Origin: Andalucia godoyi
Lineage: Eukaryota; Discoba; Jakobea; Jakobida; Andaluciidae
NCBI GenBank assembly: GCA_009859145.1
Contig: VRVR01000017.1
Span: 1 to 61,085 of the forward strand
DNA length: 61,085 nucleotides
Direction: 5' to 3'
The position numbers were made by a program, and so were the translations under genes. Of this stretch, positions 1 through 8,701 are shown in pieces. A model generated the notes under the pieces. That model made no database searches. It worked only from the letters and a program-made list of their open reading frames with translations, and was not told the DNA's origin. Each line of letters begins with the position of its first letter. Position 1 is the first letter of the stretch.

Positions 1-981
1 CGTTTATCGCTGCAATCGGCATGAGGACGCTGGCTTTATGCTATTTTCTCCATGCTTGGGCTGATGACGATTCGTCTCAGTCTGGGGAATGAACAACCGG
101 TTGCTGCATTCACTACTCCGGGTCCATTCCGGCGTATCGGCAGCTCCTAAAATGCGATGGGGCCGTGCGCTGCAGAAAGCGAATTTTGCTTTGCTTTGGT
201 GAGCACTATATTACGGGTCGCTGTGGGATCAGAAGCGGAGCTGCATACAGGACGCTTTTTCTTGCTGAGGAGTGCTCCAACGCTCCTGCTGAAACGGGCG
301 TGCGCGCATCCAACACTTGTTAAACCGTGCATCGGAACGCGAGAAAGAAAGAGGGAGGAAGAGGAGAGAGAGAGAGAAGCTACCGTCGACTGGAGGAGGA
401 CCCAGCGGTATCCCTCGACTCAAGGCTCCCCCGTTGCACTGCTCATGTGCAGAGGATGCAGAATCTGGTAGAGAAAAACATCACCCTTCAGGTGGGCCTG
501 AGCTGTCAGTATCGCAGAACTCAAGGGGGTCAAGCCCCTTCTGGAGCGGGTCCTACCCTCGTCAGCAAAACCTGCGATACAGCCCGGGGAAAGTGGGCGC
601 ACTGTGGCTTGCCAAGGAATCGATACGCCAAGAAACCCGCAAGAGCGCGTTTTCCCTCCCCGACGCTGCACCGGGTGGTCGACATGATCCGAACCTCTGG
701 GGGTATCGACTCGGCATCGCGCAGCGCACGGAAGAAGGAGCCGTGTTCATGTGCTTCAAATCTCCGCATAGCAACCTCCTGGCGGACATCCCAAGCAACG
801 CACAGGCGCCAGTGAGATCCACGCTCTTCAAAAGCACATGCTCGATCGTCTGTCGATACCGCTCCGCATCCTTCGGGCGATGAAGAATGCATCGGAAGGG
901 CTCTTTTACATTTAACCAAGCCAACCGTGGGCTAGAAGACTAGCGATCGACGATCGACACTGGTACTCTCACTCTCGTTTC
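1..981. other. GC-rich stretch without a supported gene
   Basis: Several overlapping reading frames of 60-190 codons are open on both strands, notably between 317 and 924. None resembles a protein family I recognise, and a frame open on both strands at once is what GC-rich non-coding DNA gives. A GA-rich tract lies near 345-380. The first 150 bases contain short open frames that could be the 3' end of a gene lying outside the window, but nothing supports this further. Confidence 0.4.
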
Positions 982-2520
982 CTATAACTGAAACCGACGA
1001 AATTCTGGATCTTTATCCAGAAGGTGCCAAATAGGCTCGCTCAGTGATAAACTGACGTCGATCGCACTCGTGTTTTTGCCCGTTGACACCGCGGACCGTC
1101 CGTTCTGCTGCGATGCTTGCATGAACTGGTCTTCTGTGGCAAGGAAATACGCCAGACCGTCGACCAAGGAAATCGGAGTGAACGGTGGACAAACAAGGGC
1201 AGGCGCAATGGGCTGTCCTACGGCATCGACATCAAAATGAGTATTGACATACATGTCAAATTTGCACCACTGCGACACCATGAAACCACCTGTCTCAAAA
1301 GGAAAGGCCAGCAGCACACAACTCTTGTCTGGCTGGGCTGCAATCCACCTGATGGTTTGGACAGCTTGCTCTTTACTGGGTTGTCGCAAAGAGTCATGCA
1401 CCACCCGTGCAATTTGCGAGAGCGGCGCGCAGGCAAGTACATCAGGGGAAAGGGAGAAGTAGGGACAGAACACTGCATTGGGGAAATATCCGCGTGGGAG
1501 ATTGAGACGATCCGTTCCGCGCCAATTGACGGACGCAAGAAAGTTACCAGAGACTTGCGATTCATTTGGTAGACCCCCAAATTCACGGGAATGCTTGACA
1601 CGCGCGATGTACACTCGTTGGTATAGATGGGCTGACAACGCGTCAAAGGTAGAGATCCAGCTGCACCCCGCCATCTCAGTCGCATGCGCTTTGATATCGT
1701 TGAGTTCACTGGTGGAGAAACGCAGAATACGTCCAACGACTGGCGGGCGAGATGAAGCGCCGCTCGCTGCGAAGGTTGTTGAAAGGTTGGGTACGAGCCG
1801 AAACAGACTCGGTTCAAACTGCAGTGCTTGCCGGCGCTCCTCCGGTGTCATGCGATGCAGTTCCCACATATAGGATCGGATTTGCGGCATGTGAGCGAGC
1901 TGCACTGAAGCTCCTGTGGACTCTGCCATGCACACGCCGCGATACAGTTCCGCCAAATCTCGAACGAGCTGAAAGTATCCGTCCGCATCACATACGCGGT
2001 GATGCAGTCGTATGCCGAGCGACACACTTCCACATACAAACCGGGTATGCTGAACGGTAAAGATGGGATCCTTGCAGATCCTGTCGGGGTCAGGATCAAA
2101 GGGTGCTAGAAGTGCGTTACCGGCATCTGGAAGATCCTGCAGGCGAACAGTTGCATGAAAGACACTGAGGTCGTTGAGGTTTGCACTGCAAGTGGCTGAC
2201 AAGAGCTCCGCTCCCGTACCAAGTTGTGTAATCTCCGGTGATTGATCGCTCTGGTTCACACTGAAGCGGCCGGTCAGATGCGGGTAGTAATCCAGCAACA
2301 GCGCAAGGGCCCGTTGCAGGCGTTCAATCGGAATGAGTTCGGAGGGAGACCCAACAGACGGTCGATAGACGAAGACTACTGCAATAGGAACAAATGACAG
2401 CACGACTTGATCCAACGGGCCAAGGTGCATTGGCGACTCAACAGTCTCCAGCGAAGTCTTATTTGCGCAATTCAATGTGTATCGCGCAAGAACTGTAACC
2501 GAGTGATCAGCAGCGGACAT
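982..2520 (-). CDS. BAHD-like (HXXXD) acyltransferase
   Basis: Intronless protein of 512 residues, close to the usual 430-500 of BAHD/HCT-type acyltransferases. These soluble enzymes move an acyl group from acyl-CoA to an alcohol or amine. The N-terminal half carries the catalytic HXXXD motif as H174-R-V-C-D178, followed by a Gly-rich turn and a helix, as in the family. The structural DFGWG motif expected near residue 430 is degenerate: the matching segment reads FDVDAVGQP. The active-site His is intact, so activity is plausible, but the substrate cannot be told from sequence. The start is the ATG whose complement ends at 2520. The gene is divergent from ARPC2, with a 700-base spacer between them. 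Confidence 0.8.
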   Translation of the reverse strand: MSAADHSVTVLARYTLNCANKTSLETVESPMHLGPLDQVVLSFVPIAVVFVYRPSVGSPSELIPIERLQRALALLLDYYPHLTGRFSVNQSDQSPEITQLGTGAELLSATCSANLNDLSVFHATVRLQDLPDAGNALLAPFDPDPDRICKDPIFTVQHTRFVCGSVSLGIRLHHRVCDADGYFQLVRDLAELYRGVCMAESTGASVQLAHMPQIRSYMWELHRMTPEERRQALQFEPSLFRLVPNLSTTFAASGASSRPPVVGRILRFSTSELNDIKAHATEMAGCSWISTFDALSAHLYQRVYIARVKHSREFGGLPNESQVSGNFLASVNWRGTDRLNLPRGYFPNAVFCPYFSLSPDVLACAPLSQIARVVHDSLRQPSKEQAVQTIRWIAAQPDKSCVLLAFPFETGGFMVSQWCKFDMYVNTHFDVDAVGQPIAPALVCPPFTPISLVDGLAYFLATEDQFMQASQQNGRSAVSTGKNTSAIDVSLSLSEPIWHLLDKDPEFRRFQL

Positions 2521-3220
2521 CTCGATTCTTCCGGGGTTTTCTTTTGTGATGTAGAAACGAGAAGCCAGCGACAGTTGTCCACGAAAATGACTTCTCTTAG
2601 GCGATCAACGCTCACGTAGATATCGCAGTTCTGCAATTTTGAGAAATCCGAAGAAGAAGTTCATTCCGCAGTGACTCGCGAGGTTTGGTAGAATTCCCCC
2701 CCAACCAAAAAATATAAATATAAAAAAATAAAAAAGCTTGAACCAATTTGCACCAAGTGGGAATTTCCCCGAAACAACTTCCTCGACACTGTTGCACAAT
2801 TGTACAGATGCGTGTTTTCCTGCGCTGGCTTTCCGCTCGCCCAAACATCCTCGCTGAAGAATCAGTGAATAAAATAACAATGAAATACTGCACTTGTCCA
2901 CATCCACATTTGTAACGCAAAAATTCAACAAACCTACCCGTGGTTCATTTTGTTTCCTCGGAAGCACCTTGAGATTATCACTTCGGCACTCCACGTTACT
3001 CCCGAGACTCGACCTGGCCTCCGCTGGCTCCAGCCTGTCTACGGTTCGACCTCTCCCCTCCGTTTCGTTCTCCCATTTTCTTCCTCTTTTTTTTTTTTCC
3101 TCCGAAAGGCGCTGGGAAAGGCAGCAACAACATCCCACGCCCTTGTCTGTCTGTCTGTCTGTCTCTGTCTGTCTGTCCGTGTGTGCGTGTCCGTGTGTTT
3201 TGCCCAAGACAGTGTTCCAG
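2521..3220. promoter_or_regulatory. divergent intergenic region, BAHD-like gene / ARPC2
   Basis: This spacer separates two genes transcribed away from each other and so should hold both promoters. It is AT-rich around 2695-2740, has T runs near 3090-3100 and a (TGTC)n microsatellite at about 3147-3180. A frame in phase with ARPC2 stays open upstream of the ARPC2 ATG, but its translation is low-complexity and unlike the family. I see no defined promoter element. Confidence 0.35.
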
Positions 3221-4120
3221 ATGATCCTAATCGAACCGTCGAATCAGTCCGTGATCCAAGCGCTTGAAAACTATGTTGCAGATTCTGATCTGCGACATGA
3301 TGAGCGTATTGCGGCTGGCGATTTTGATGGCACACGGTTTCTGATTGTGATTTCAGGAGAGACTCCGAATTCGTCGGTGAGTGTGCATGTTTCTTTCCGT
3401 GGCTACAAGGAAGTGATGGCGGTTCCGGCTGCCAAGTCCTGGTTTGATAAAACCTTTGGAGGACAAACCGGAACTCCCGAACCGGGGTATGACGTCGCCG
3501 TGACAGTTGCAGAGTCGACGCTGTTGCAGAACTCACAAGAATGGATTGCGAACTTGTCAAATTTCAAATCGAGCTTGTTCAAGCAAGCAGTCCTGGGCTC
3601 CATGTCTGGAAGCACAGAAGGGGCCACGGTGTCGATTCCTTATCGCGAGGATGAAATGCTGTACATTATCTCGAAGCCGTCGAACAAGACTGCGATCGTT
3701 GCGTACCAACTGTCTTTTTCGGACCAAGATGATGGAGTTCTCGCGCAAGTGTTCTTGAAGGAGTTTGCAGACGCCCGCGCTCGCGAAAGGACGCTGGCAA
3801 GTGCCCCCGCTGTGCAGTTCACAGCCGAGAAGAAGCCAGTGGAGTTGTCGTCGCTCAAGGGTGCTCGCGAGGGAAAGATGATCTATTACGTCACGTTCAC
3901 GGTTCAAGAACGCCACTTCTCGAATCCGACAGCTGCAGAGCTTTTGTCCTCGTTCCGAACATACCTCCACTATCATCTCAAGTGTTCAAAGGCATATCTG
4001 CATTTCCGCATGCGTGACAAGGTTGCGTCTTGGCTCCAGGTGTTGAACCGGGCAAAGCGTGCTCCGTTCGAGCCTGTGGCAAAGAAGACAATGAGTGGAC
4101 GGACGTTTGTGCGCAAGTAG
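3221..4120 (+). CDS. ARPC2: Arp2/3 complex subunit 2 (p34-Arc)
   Basis: Protein of 299 residues, the same size as animal and yeast ARPC2 (about 300). The subunit forms the core of the Arp2/3 complex with ARPC4. It contacts the mother actin filament and positions the complex for branched nucleation. The C-terminal helix is highly characteristic: a YLHYHLKCSKAYLHFRMR block followed by a segment ending in LQVLNRAK. The start was placed at the ATG at 3221 because it gives the family length and an N-terminus typical of ARPC2 (MILIEPSN...). The upstream in-frame extension is simple sequence. It implies actin-driven motility, endocytosis or trafficking in this organism. Confidence 0.95.
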   Translation: MILIEPSNQSVIQALENYVADSDLRHDERIAAGDFDGTRFLIVISGETPNSSVSVHVSFRGYKEVMAVPAAKSWFDKTFGGQTGTPEPGYDVAVTVAESTLLQNSQEWIANLSNFKSSLFKQAVLGSMSGSTEGATVSIPYREDEMLYIISKPSNKTAIVAYQLSFSDQDDGVLAQVFLKEFADARARERTLASAPAVQFTAEKKPVELSSLKGAREGKMIYYVTFTVQERHFSNPTAAELLSSFRTYLHYHLKCSKAYLHFRMRDKVASWLQVLNRAKRAPFEPVAKKTMSGRTFVRK

Positions 4121-4446
4121 GGCCCTTATGGCTGTGCGTTGCTTGCGCCGTGGCGAGCCTCCGTACTTGTTTCTGTTATGTGTGCATGTTGTGGTGGTCA
4201 TGAATTTTTTCAAGAAGAAGAAGAACATCGTTTTCGACGATTTAAAAATAAAATAAAAAAAGAGAAAGAATGCACAGAAATAATGAATGAATGAATTGTG
4301 ACAGTACGTTGTACTTTTCAAGTCTACAACACGGCATAAAAACGAACCACGCCATCAGAGAAGAGGAAAACATACGGGGGGCGCGCAGAAGAAGGAGGAA
4401 AGAAAAAACGCAGGCCCTCGATCGCAACGGAAAACACAAAGAGGAC

Positions 4447-4893
4447 TTATGCGTGTTTGGAGAAGTCCTCGTTGACCTCAGGAATATCGGAATCCTTGCC
4501 TTCGCTGGAAGACGACGCCTGCTGTTGCTGGATCAATTTGATGTAGTCCTGGAGAGCAGAAAGGTTTCCGACTCCGAGTTGAGTGATGATGTTGGGCATG
4601 AGCTCCTGCACAGTCTTTTGCTCAGCACGACCCGAAACGACATAGGTGTTGGCACTGAAGTTGGCCTGAACACGAGGGTTCTGGAAATGGATGATTGACT
4701 GATCGCTCTTGAACAGGTTAACCTCCTCAATGCCCGGGAACTGTTGGAGACCAAGCTTCTTCAAAGATCCTTCAATCTTCTTTGCGTCGGCAGAAGCAGT
4801 GTGAACAACCTTCTTGACGGGGCGGCGCATACCGCCGGCACGCTCTGAGGCTTGGGCCTTGAGCTTCTGGAGCTTCTCCTGATCAATGGGCAT
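4447..4893 (-). CDS. BTF3: nascent polypeptide-associated complex subunit beta (BTF3)
   Basis: Protein of 148 residues. NAC beta pairs with NAC alpha at the ribosome exit tunnel and shields nascent chains. The N-terminus MPIDQEKLQKLKAQ is followed by a basic ribosome-binding block (GGMRRPVKKVVH). The NAC domain runs over about residues 30-100, with the usual LKKLGLQQFPGIEEVNLF strand and NPRVQANFSANTYVVSG. The C-terminus is Gln/Ser-rich and acidic. The start at 4893 matches the family; the in-frame sequence upstream is hydrophobic, unlike NAC, and is probably 5' UTR. The gene is convergent with ARPC2. Confidence 0.95.
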   Translation of the reverse strand: MPIDQEKLQKLKAQASERAGGMRRPVKKVVHTASADAKKIEGSLKKLGLQQFPGIEEVNLFKSDQSIIHFQNPRVQANFSANTYVVSGRAEQKTVQELMPNIITQLGVGNLSALQDYIKLIQQQQASSSSEGKDSDIPEVNEDFSKHA

Positions 4894-5204
4894 GTTTGGA
4901 TTCGAACGTGCGACGAGAAACAACGTGCTGTCTGAAAGAAGATTCAAAAACAATAACAAAAAAAGACTTCGAACGCTCGCCAGGCCAGAAGAGATAAATT
5001 GCGTCAAGTGTTGCCCGAAGTGCGAGTCAAAAAACAAAAACCCTACGCAACCCTCGATCTTCTCCGGTATCACTTTCATTCCGACTACAGACGACGGGAC
5101 AAAAAGTACCCATCGTCAGTTCGTCATCCTGGAATTCATCATTTGTCCTCAGAATGCCTACATTTTATAAACTGAACAAATGCATATCTACGAATAGACA
5201 TGCA

Positions 5205-5576
5205 TATTCAGTCTTGCATCCCGTTGCCGGAAAGGGGATAGGCCCCCAACACGTCTCACGGCGTTCTTCAGATGGATGTTCCGCGCTCCGTTCCCAATCT
5301 CGATCAATCGGTGAGCCACTTTCTCAGCGTGACACGTTGTTCCTGAGAAGGGTGCATTTTGACTCTGACGGCCCTTGCAGCAGGCGCTTTCGTGTCCTCA
5401 GCTGCAGCGCGATTGATGCACCTGGAGATACGAGATCGTGTCTTGGAAGTTCGCCTCTTGGCAGTGCGCTGAATGAATGATAGGTGGCTACGCGTAAGCA
5501 CGAATTCCCTGTGAAGCAAACGTGCTAGTGTCGGCCAGTATTGACCATGTCTGTTTATGGATACTTCCGTATGCAT
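5205..5576 (-). pseudogene. decayed Fanzor/TnpB-like nuclease with large internal deletion
   Basis: On the minus strand an open segment (5576-5304) ends in VRVKMHPSQEQRVTLRKWL, the N-terminal block with which TnpB/Fanzor proteins begin ('P.xEQ...L..W'). A few bases later comes the C-terminal RuvC-III motif: the bases at 5275-5305 encode DRDW and then, after one extra G, NGARNIHLKN. The segment between the two, which normally holds most of the protein including RuvC-I, RuvC-II and the zinc finger, is missing. A stop codon at the junction and the one-base insertion show that the copy is dead. The downstream part (RVGGLSPF) matches the same place in the copy at 42.6 kb. TnpB/Fanzor are RNA-guided nucleases of mobile elements; this copy cannot encode one. 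Confidence 0.75.
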
Positions 5577-6003
5577 GACAATGACGTGTTATTATTCAGC
5601 GGCAAGTGGACTTGAATTGTATTTTCGGATGGTCACGTTTGTTTGCTGAGCCAGCAAGCACCAGCTTTTCAGCGCACGGAATTAACCGCCCGCCCTTCAC
5701 GGCCACCACGCGTGAGGTGAATGACCTAGCGCAAGTTAATATTAATTTTAAAAAAGCAGCTCAAGATAAGTGTACTTCGGTTTTTTTGCTTTTCTATGAT
5801 TTTATGGTGCAACGTACAACAAGCCCACAGGCTTGCAAACCATTCATGCAGCGGACCGTTCTTTGCCGGCATCCGCTCTATGAACATCACTGTACAAATT
5901 TAACAAATGAAAGATAAAAATAAGAGAAATTAGTAGGAAAACAACAGAATGAAAAGAAAAAATACTCATTTTTGTCGTAGCATTCTGCGCTCACCACGTT
6001 CGC
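5577..6003. other. intergenic, no gene seen
   Basis: AT-rich sequence between the Fanzor-like relic and the 3' end of the TAF8-like gene. No frame here resembles a known protein. It could hold the lost 5' flank of the decayed element, but I find no terminal repeat. Confidence 0.4.
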
Positions 6004-6966
6004 TCAGTCATCCGTCATGTCCTCGAGTTTTGCCAAGCTAGCTGCAGAATTGCCTGATCCGGGAGGTCGGCCAATCCGACCAGGTTCTCGGACTGCGACA
6101 ATTAGCTTGTCGGAGCTCATGACTTCATTGTATTTTTGCAATTTCTTCGCACGTACGTTGTCATCCGACCGAATGCTTGCTGCGTGGACTTCCTGTTCCA
6201 GCATTTGTCTTGGAACCTTTGCAGCCGGCGGTTCAATCATAGGAGCAAGCCCAGCAGGAATTCTGGCCCAGTCCGACGCAGCCAACGTCTCAGGATCAAT
6301 ATCTGCAGTACCAGAGCCGTGGCCGTCATGCCTCCTTGGAATGGAGGCCATGACATCGTACAGATTCCTGTGAATCCCAGCGCTTCCCGCGCCGGACGCT
6401 GTACCAGCAGCAGCCACAGAAGAAGAACCGTGTCGCTTCCTGTCAAGATCTGTCAAAGACTGTGCGATTTTTTCCTGATTTACCTGCTTGATCGATGCCA
6501 GATTGAGCTTGGTGTGATCCGGCGCATCGTGGAAATCGTATGTCGCAGACGGCGGATAGAGCGGCAAGAACTTTGGGAAATCTGCTGGCGTCGAGTGGGA
6601 AGGATCAAGAAACGGGTCGTACTGAGGAACGGCAATGGACGCATTGGCAGATCGAATAGAGGATGCCGAAGAGTCCGGAACGACCAGCAGCGGAGGAGAT
6701 TCCTTATAGAAGGAAAGGAACGTGGCCAAGGCCTCGGACCGCAAACCAAAGTCGTGAAGAGCCAGCTGGACATCTCGGGCATTACTTACGCTTCTGTTTG
6801 CGAGCTCTGAATAGCATCGAGATTCGTATCCAACATTGATGATGAACTGTCGCACAATCGATGCAAGAATGTCAATTGCAGACGCACGGGCTCGTTCGCA
6901 GCCAAGTTCTTCTAGTATGCGACATACAAATATATGTAAAGTAGAACCAACAACTGGATCACTCAT
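6004..6966 (-). CDS. TFIID subunit TAF8-like, histone-fold protein
   Basis: Protein of 320 residues. An N-terminal Bromo_TP-type histone fold covers about residues 5-75 (HIFVCRILEELGCERARASA... through RSVSNARDVQLALHDFGL), the fold with which TAF8 pairs with TAF10 in TFIID. A short motif near residue 130 (FPKFLPLYPPSATYDF) matches the TAF8 C-terminal domain signature (P..LP.FP...TY). The C-terminus carries an AT-hook-like GRIGRPPGSG. The start is the ATG at 6966; an in-frame extension to 7068 begins with GTG and lacks family support. TAF3 and SPT7 have similar histone folds, but the LP-Y-P motif favours TAF8. Confidence 0.75.
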   Translation of the reverse strand: MSDPVVGSTLHIFVCRILEELGCERARASAIDILASIVRQFIINVGYESRCYSELANRSVSNARDVQLALHDFGLRSEALATFLSFYKESPPLLVVPDSSASSIRSANASIAVPQYDPFLDPSHSTPADFPKFLPLYPPSATYDFHDAPDHTKLNLASIKQVNQEKIAQSLTDLDRKRHGSSSVAAAGTASGAGSAGIHRNLYDVMASIPRRHDGHGSGTADIDPETLAASDWARIPAGLAPMIEPPAAKVPRQMLEQEVHAASIRSDDNVRAKKLQKYNEVMSSDKLIVAVREPGRIGRPPGSGNSAASLAKLEDMTDD

Positions 6967-7266
6967 GTGCGCGCCGTCACCACGGAAATGATTGACGCGA
7001 GTGAAGGCGGAAGGCGAAAGGCAAGTTGCACAGCGTGCACAGCGCACACCGAGACGAAGGCTGGCCACAGAAAGACGTGTGGAAAGCCACTGTGATGGAG
7101 AGTGCAGCCGCGACCGGCATCACTTGATCCTGCTCTAATATGGCATGATACAGGAGATTTCTGCATTCCATTTTATATTTTTTTTTTCCAAAACAGGATG
7201 CATGTCCATCTGCATATCCATCTATATTGTACAAAGAGACGATCGATGAAGTCATCCGCAGTGGGG

Positions 7267-7887
7267 CTATTCGCAGTGAGAGCCAGGGACGGTGAAGGAT
7301 GGGTGGGACAAGAATAGATTCAGGTATGCCAGGGGCTGCGTCGCCAGCATCGTAGAGCATCCACCGAGCTGCAGGAGTCTGAAAAAGCCATCCGGCACAA
7401 ATGAATTTTCAGCGACTGTTTGATAGTGGAGGATGCAGCTTGCAAGATTTGCACCCTGCAGTGTGGGCTCGCAGTGTTTGAACGACGGCGGAGCGTCGTG
7501 ATCCGTTTGGGAAACTGTGCTCGAGCTGAGCGTTTGCTTCGGCATGATTATTTCAGCAGGTGATCGTGGCACTGGCTCTCCTGCAGCGCATCCGTTTACA
7601 GAACTGAGAGGAGGGCTCTGTAGCATGTAAAACGAGGGACTTCTGATAAAGTGACCAAGGTCGTCTGACCATACGAAACCGCGGCGTTCGTGTTTCTTAA
7701 AGTACACTCTTGCGTGGTTTTTGACTTGCAGTGGTGTGCGAGTCCGCATCGCTCGAGAGATGTACTTCCAATTTCCGCGACCATAGATCTTTAAGGAAAC
7801 TTCGAACATTTCCTGCTCTGCGGGGGTCCAAGCAATGTTGTGCGTTTCGGAGCGCGACCTGCTGCTACATGTCGGCGTCGGTTCCAT
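7267..7887 (-). CDS. single-repeat MYB-like (SHAQKYF-type) DNA-binding protein
   Basis: Protein of 206 residues with one MYB/SANT repeat near the N-terminus, about residues 24-70: W-T-P-A-E...F...L...G.GNW..I. and then QVKNHARVYFKK. The last part is a variant of the SHAQKYF third helix found in single-MYB regulators of plants, algae and protists. The rest is Ser/Pro-rich and shows no domain. It is likely a nuclear transcription regulator; its targets are unknown. The start is the only in-frame ATG ahead of the domain (7887). The frame runs upstream to 8073 but has no ATG there. Confidence 0.75.
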   Translation of the reverse strand: MEPTPTCSSRSRSETHNIAWTPAEQEMFEVSLKIYGRGNWKYISRAMRTRTPLQVKNHARVYFKKHERRGFVWSDDLGHFIRSPSFYMLQSPPLSSVNGCAAGEPVPRSPAEIIMPKQTLSSSTVSQTDHDAPPSFKHCEPTLQGANLASCILHYQTVAENSFVPDGFFRLLQLGGCSTMLATQPLAYLNLFLSHPSFTVPGSHCE

Positions 7888-8701
7888 CGTATATCGGCGA
7901 TCTGACGATGCGTTGCAGGGACAGTGGGTGGAGCAACACGAGCTATTTAATGAGAAGAAAAGAGAAAAATGATCGTGTTGAACAACAGCATACAACAAAC
8001 GCCTTGATGAGGGGGAGGAGGGGGGGACTTTAGCCTCCCAATTCTTTTCCCATTGTTTTCCTTCGTTTTTCACATTCGGGCAGATCGGATTTTTACTTTA
8101 AAAAACGTCCTTGTTTTGTGCTTGTCTGCTCGCATCACGAAGGACGTTCTTCCCTCAATTTTCATTTTGCTTGCATCGAGTTTTACTGGTTCAACCTCTT
8201 CCGACTGCAAAAAACAAATAAATTTAAAAAACAGCCCAACGAAGCTCGTGAAGCGTGCTGAGCTGGGCGAGAATGCTGCGTATCCGCAACAAGCAAGAGA
8301 GCACTGCAAGGCTCAAACCAAAGCGTGATTCCATGGCAGACAGGGAATCCACCATGAACAACGATGCCGATATGTTTTCGTTTTTTGTTATGGGGAAATG
8401 TTTGGCCTGTCGCTTTTTGTCCCGACATCGGAGATTTAGCGGAGCCACAAATACCCGCACCGATCTTGAAAGTTGTTTGTGCTTGCTGACGCCCGACTCG
8501 AATCTTTTGTCGAGTTCGACAAATCTCACAAGATTTTTTGTGCAAAAATACATATATATATATATATATATACAGTAAAAAAAGGCAAGCAAGCAAGCAA
8601 GCAAGCAAACTGCAAGCTGCAAACCTGAAACATATCTTCTCCGCCGTTGTCTCAGATCGTTTTTTTTTTAATTCTTCAGTGCGTTAGTCTGCTGCAATCG
8701 A
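7888..8701. promoter_or_regulatory. divergent intergenic region with (TA)n and (GCAA)n repeats
   Basis: Spacer between the MYB-like gene (minus) and the P-type ATPase (plus), so probably both promoters. It holds a (TA)n run at 8552-8572 and a (GCAA)n run at about 8585-8608. Several 100-140-codon frames overlap on both strands, but their translations are dominated by the repeats and match nothing I know. Confidence 0.4.

Noticed and set aside
317-924. Overlapping frames of 120-190 codons on both strands near the window start
   Set aside because: Open on both strands at once, GC-rich, and none resembles a known family.
4891-4910. GGATTCGAACG, which looks like the T-loop of a tRNA on the minus strand
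   Set aside because: It overlaps the NAC beta start and no acceptor or anticodon stem can be formed around it.
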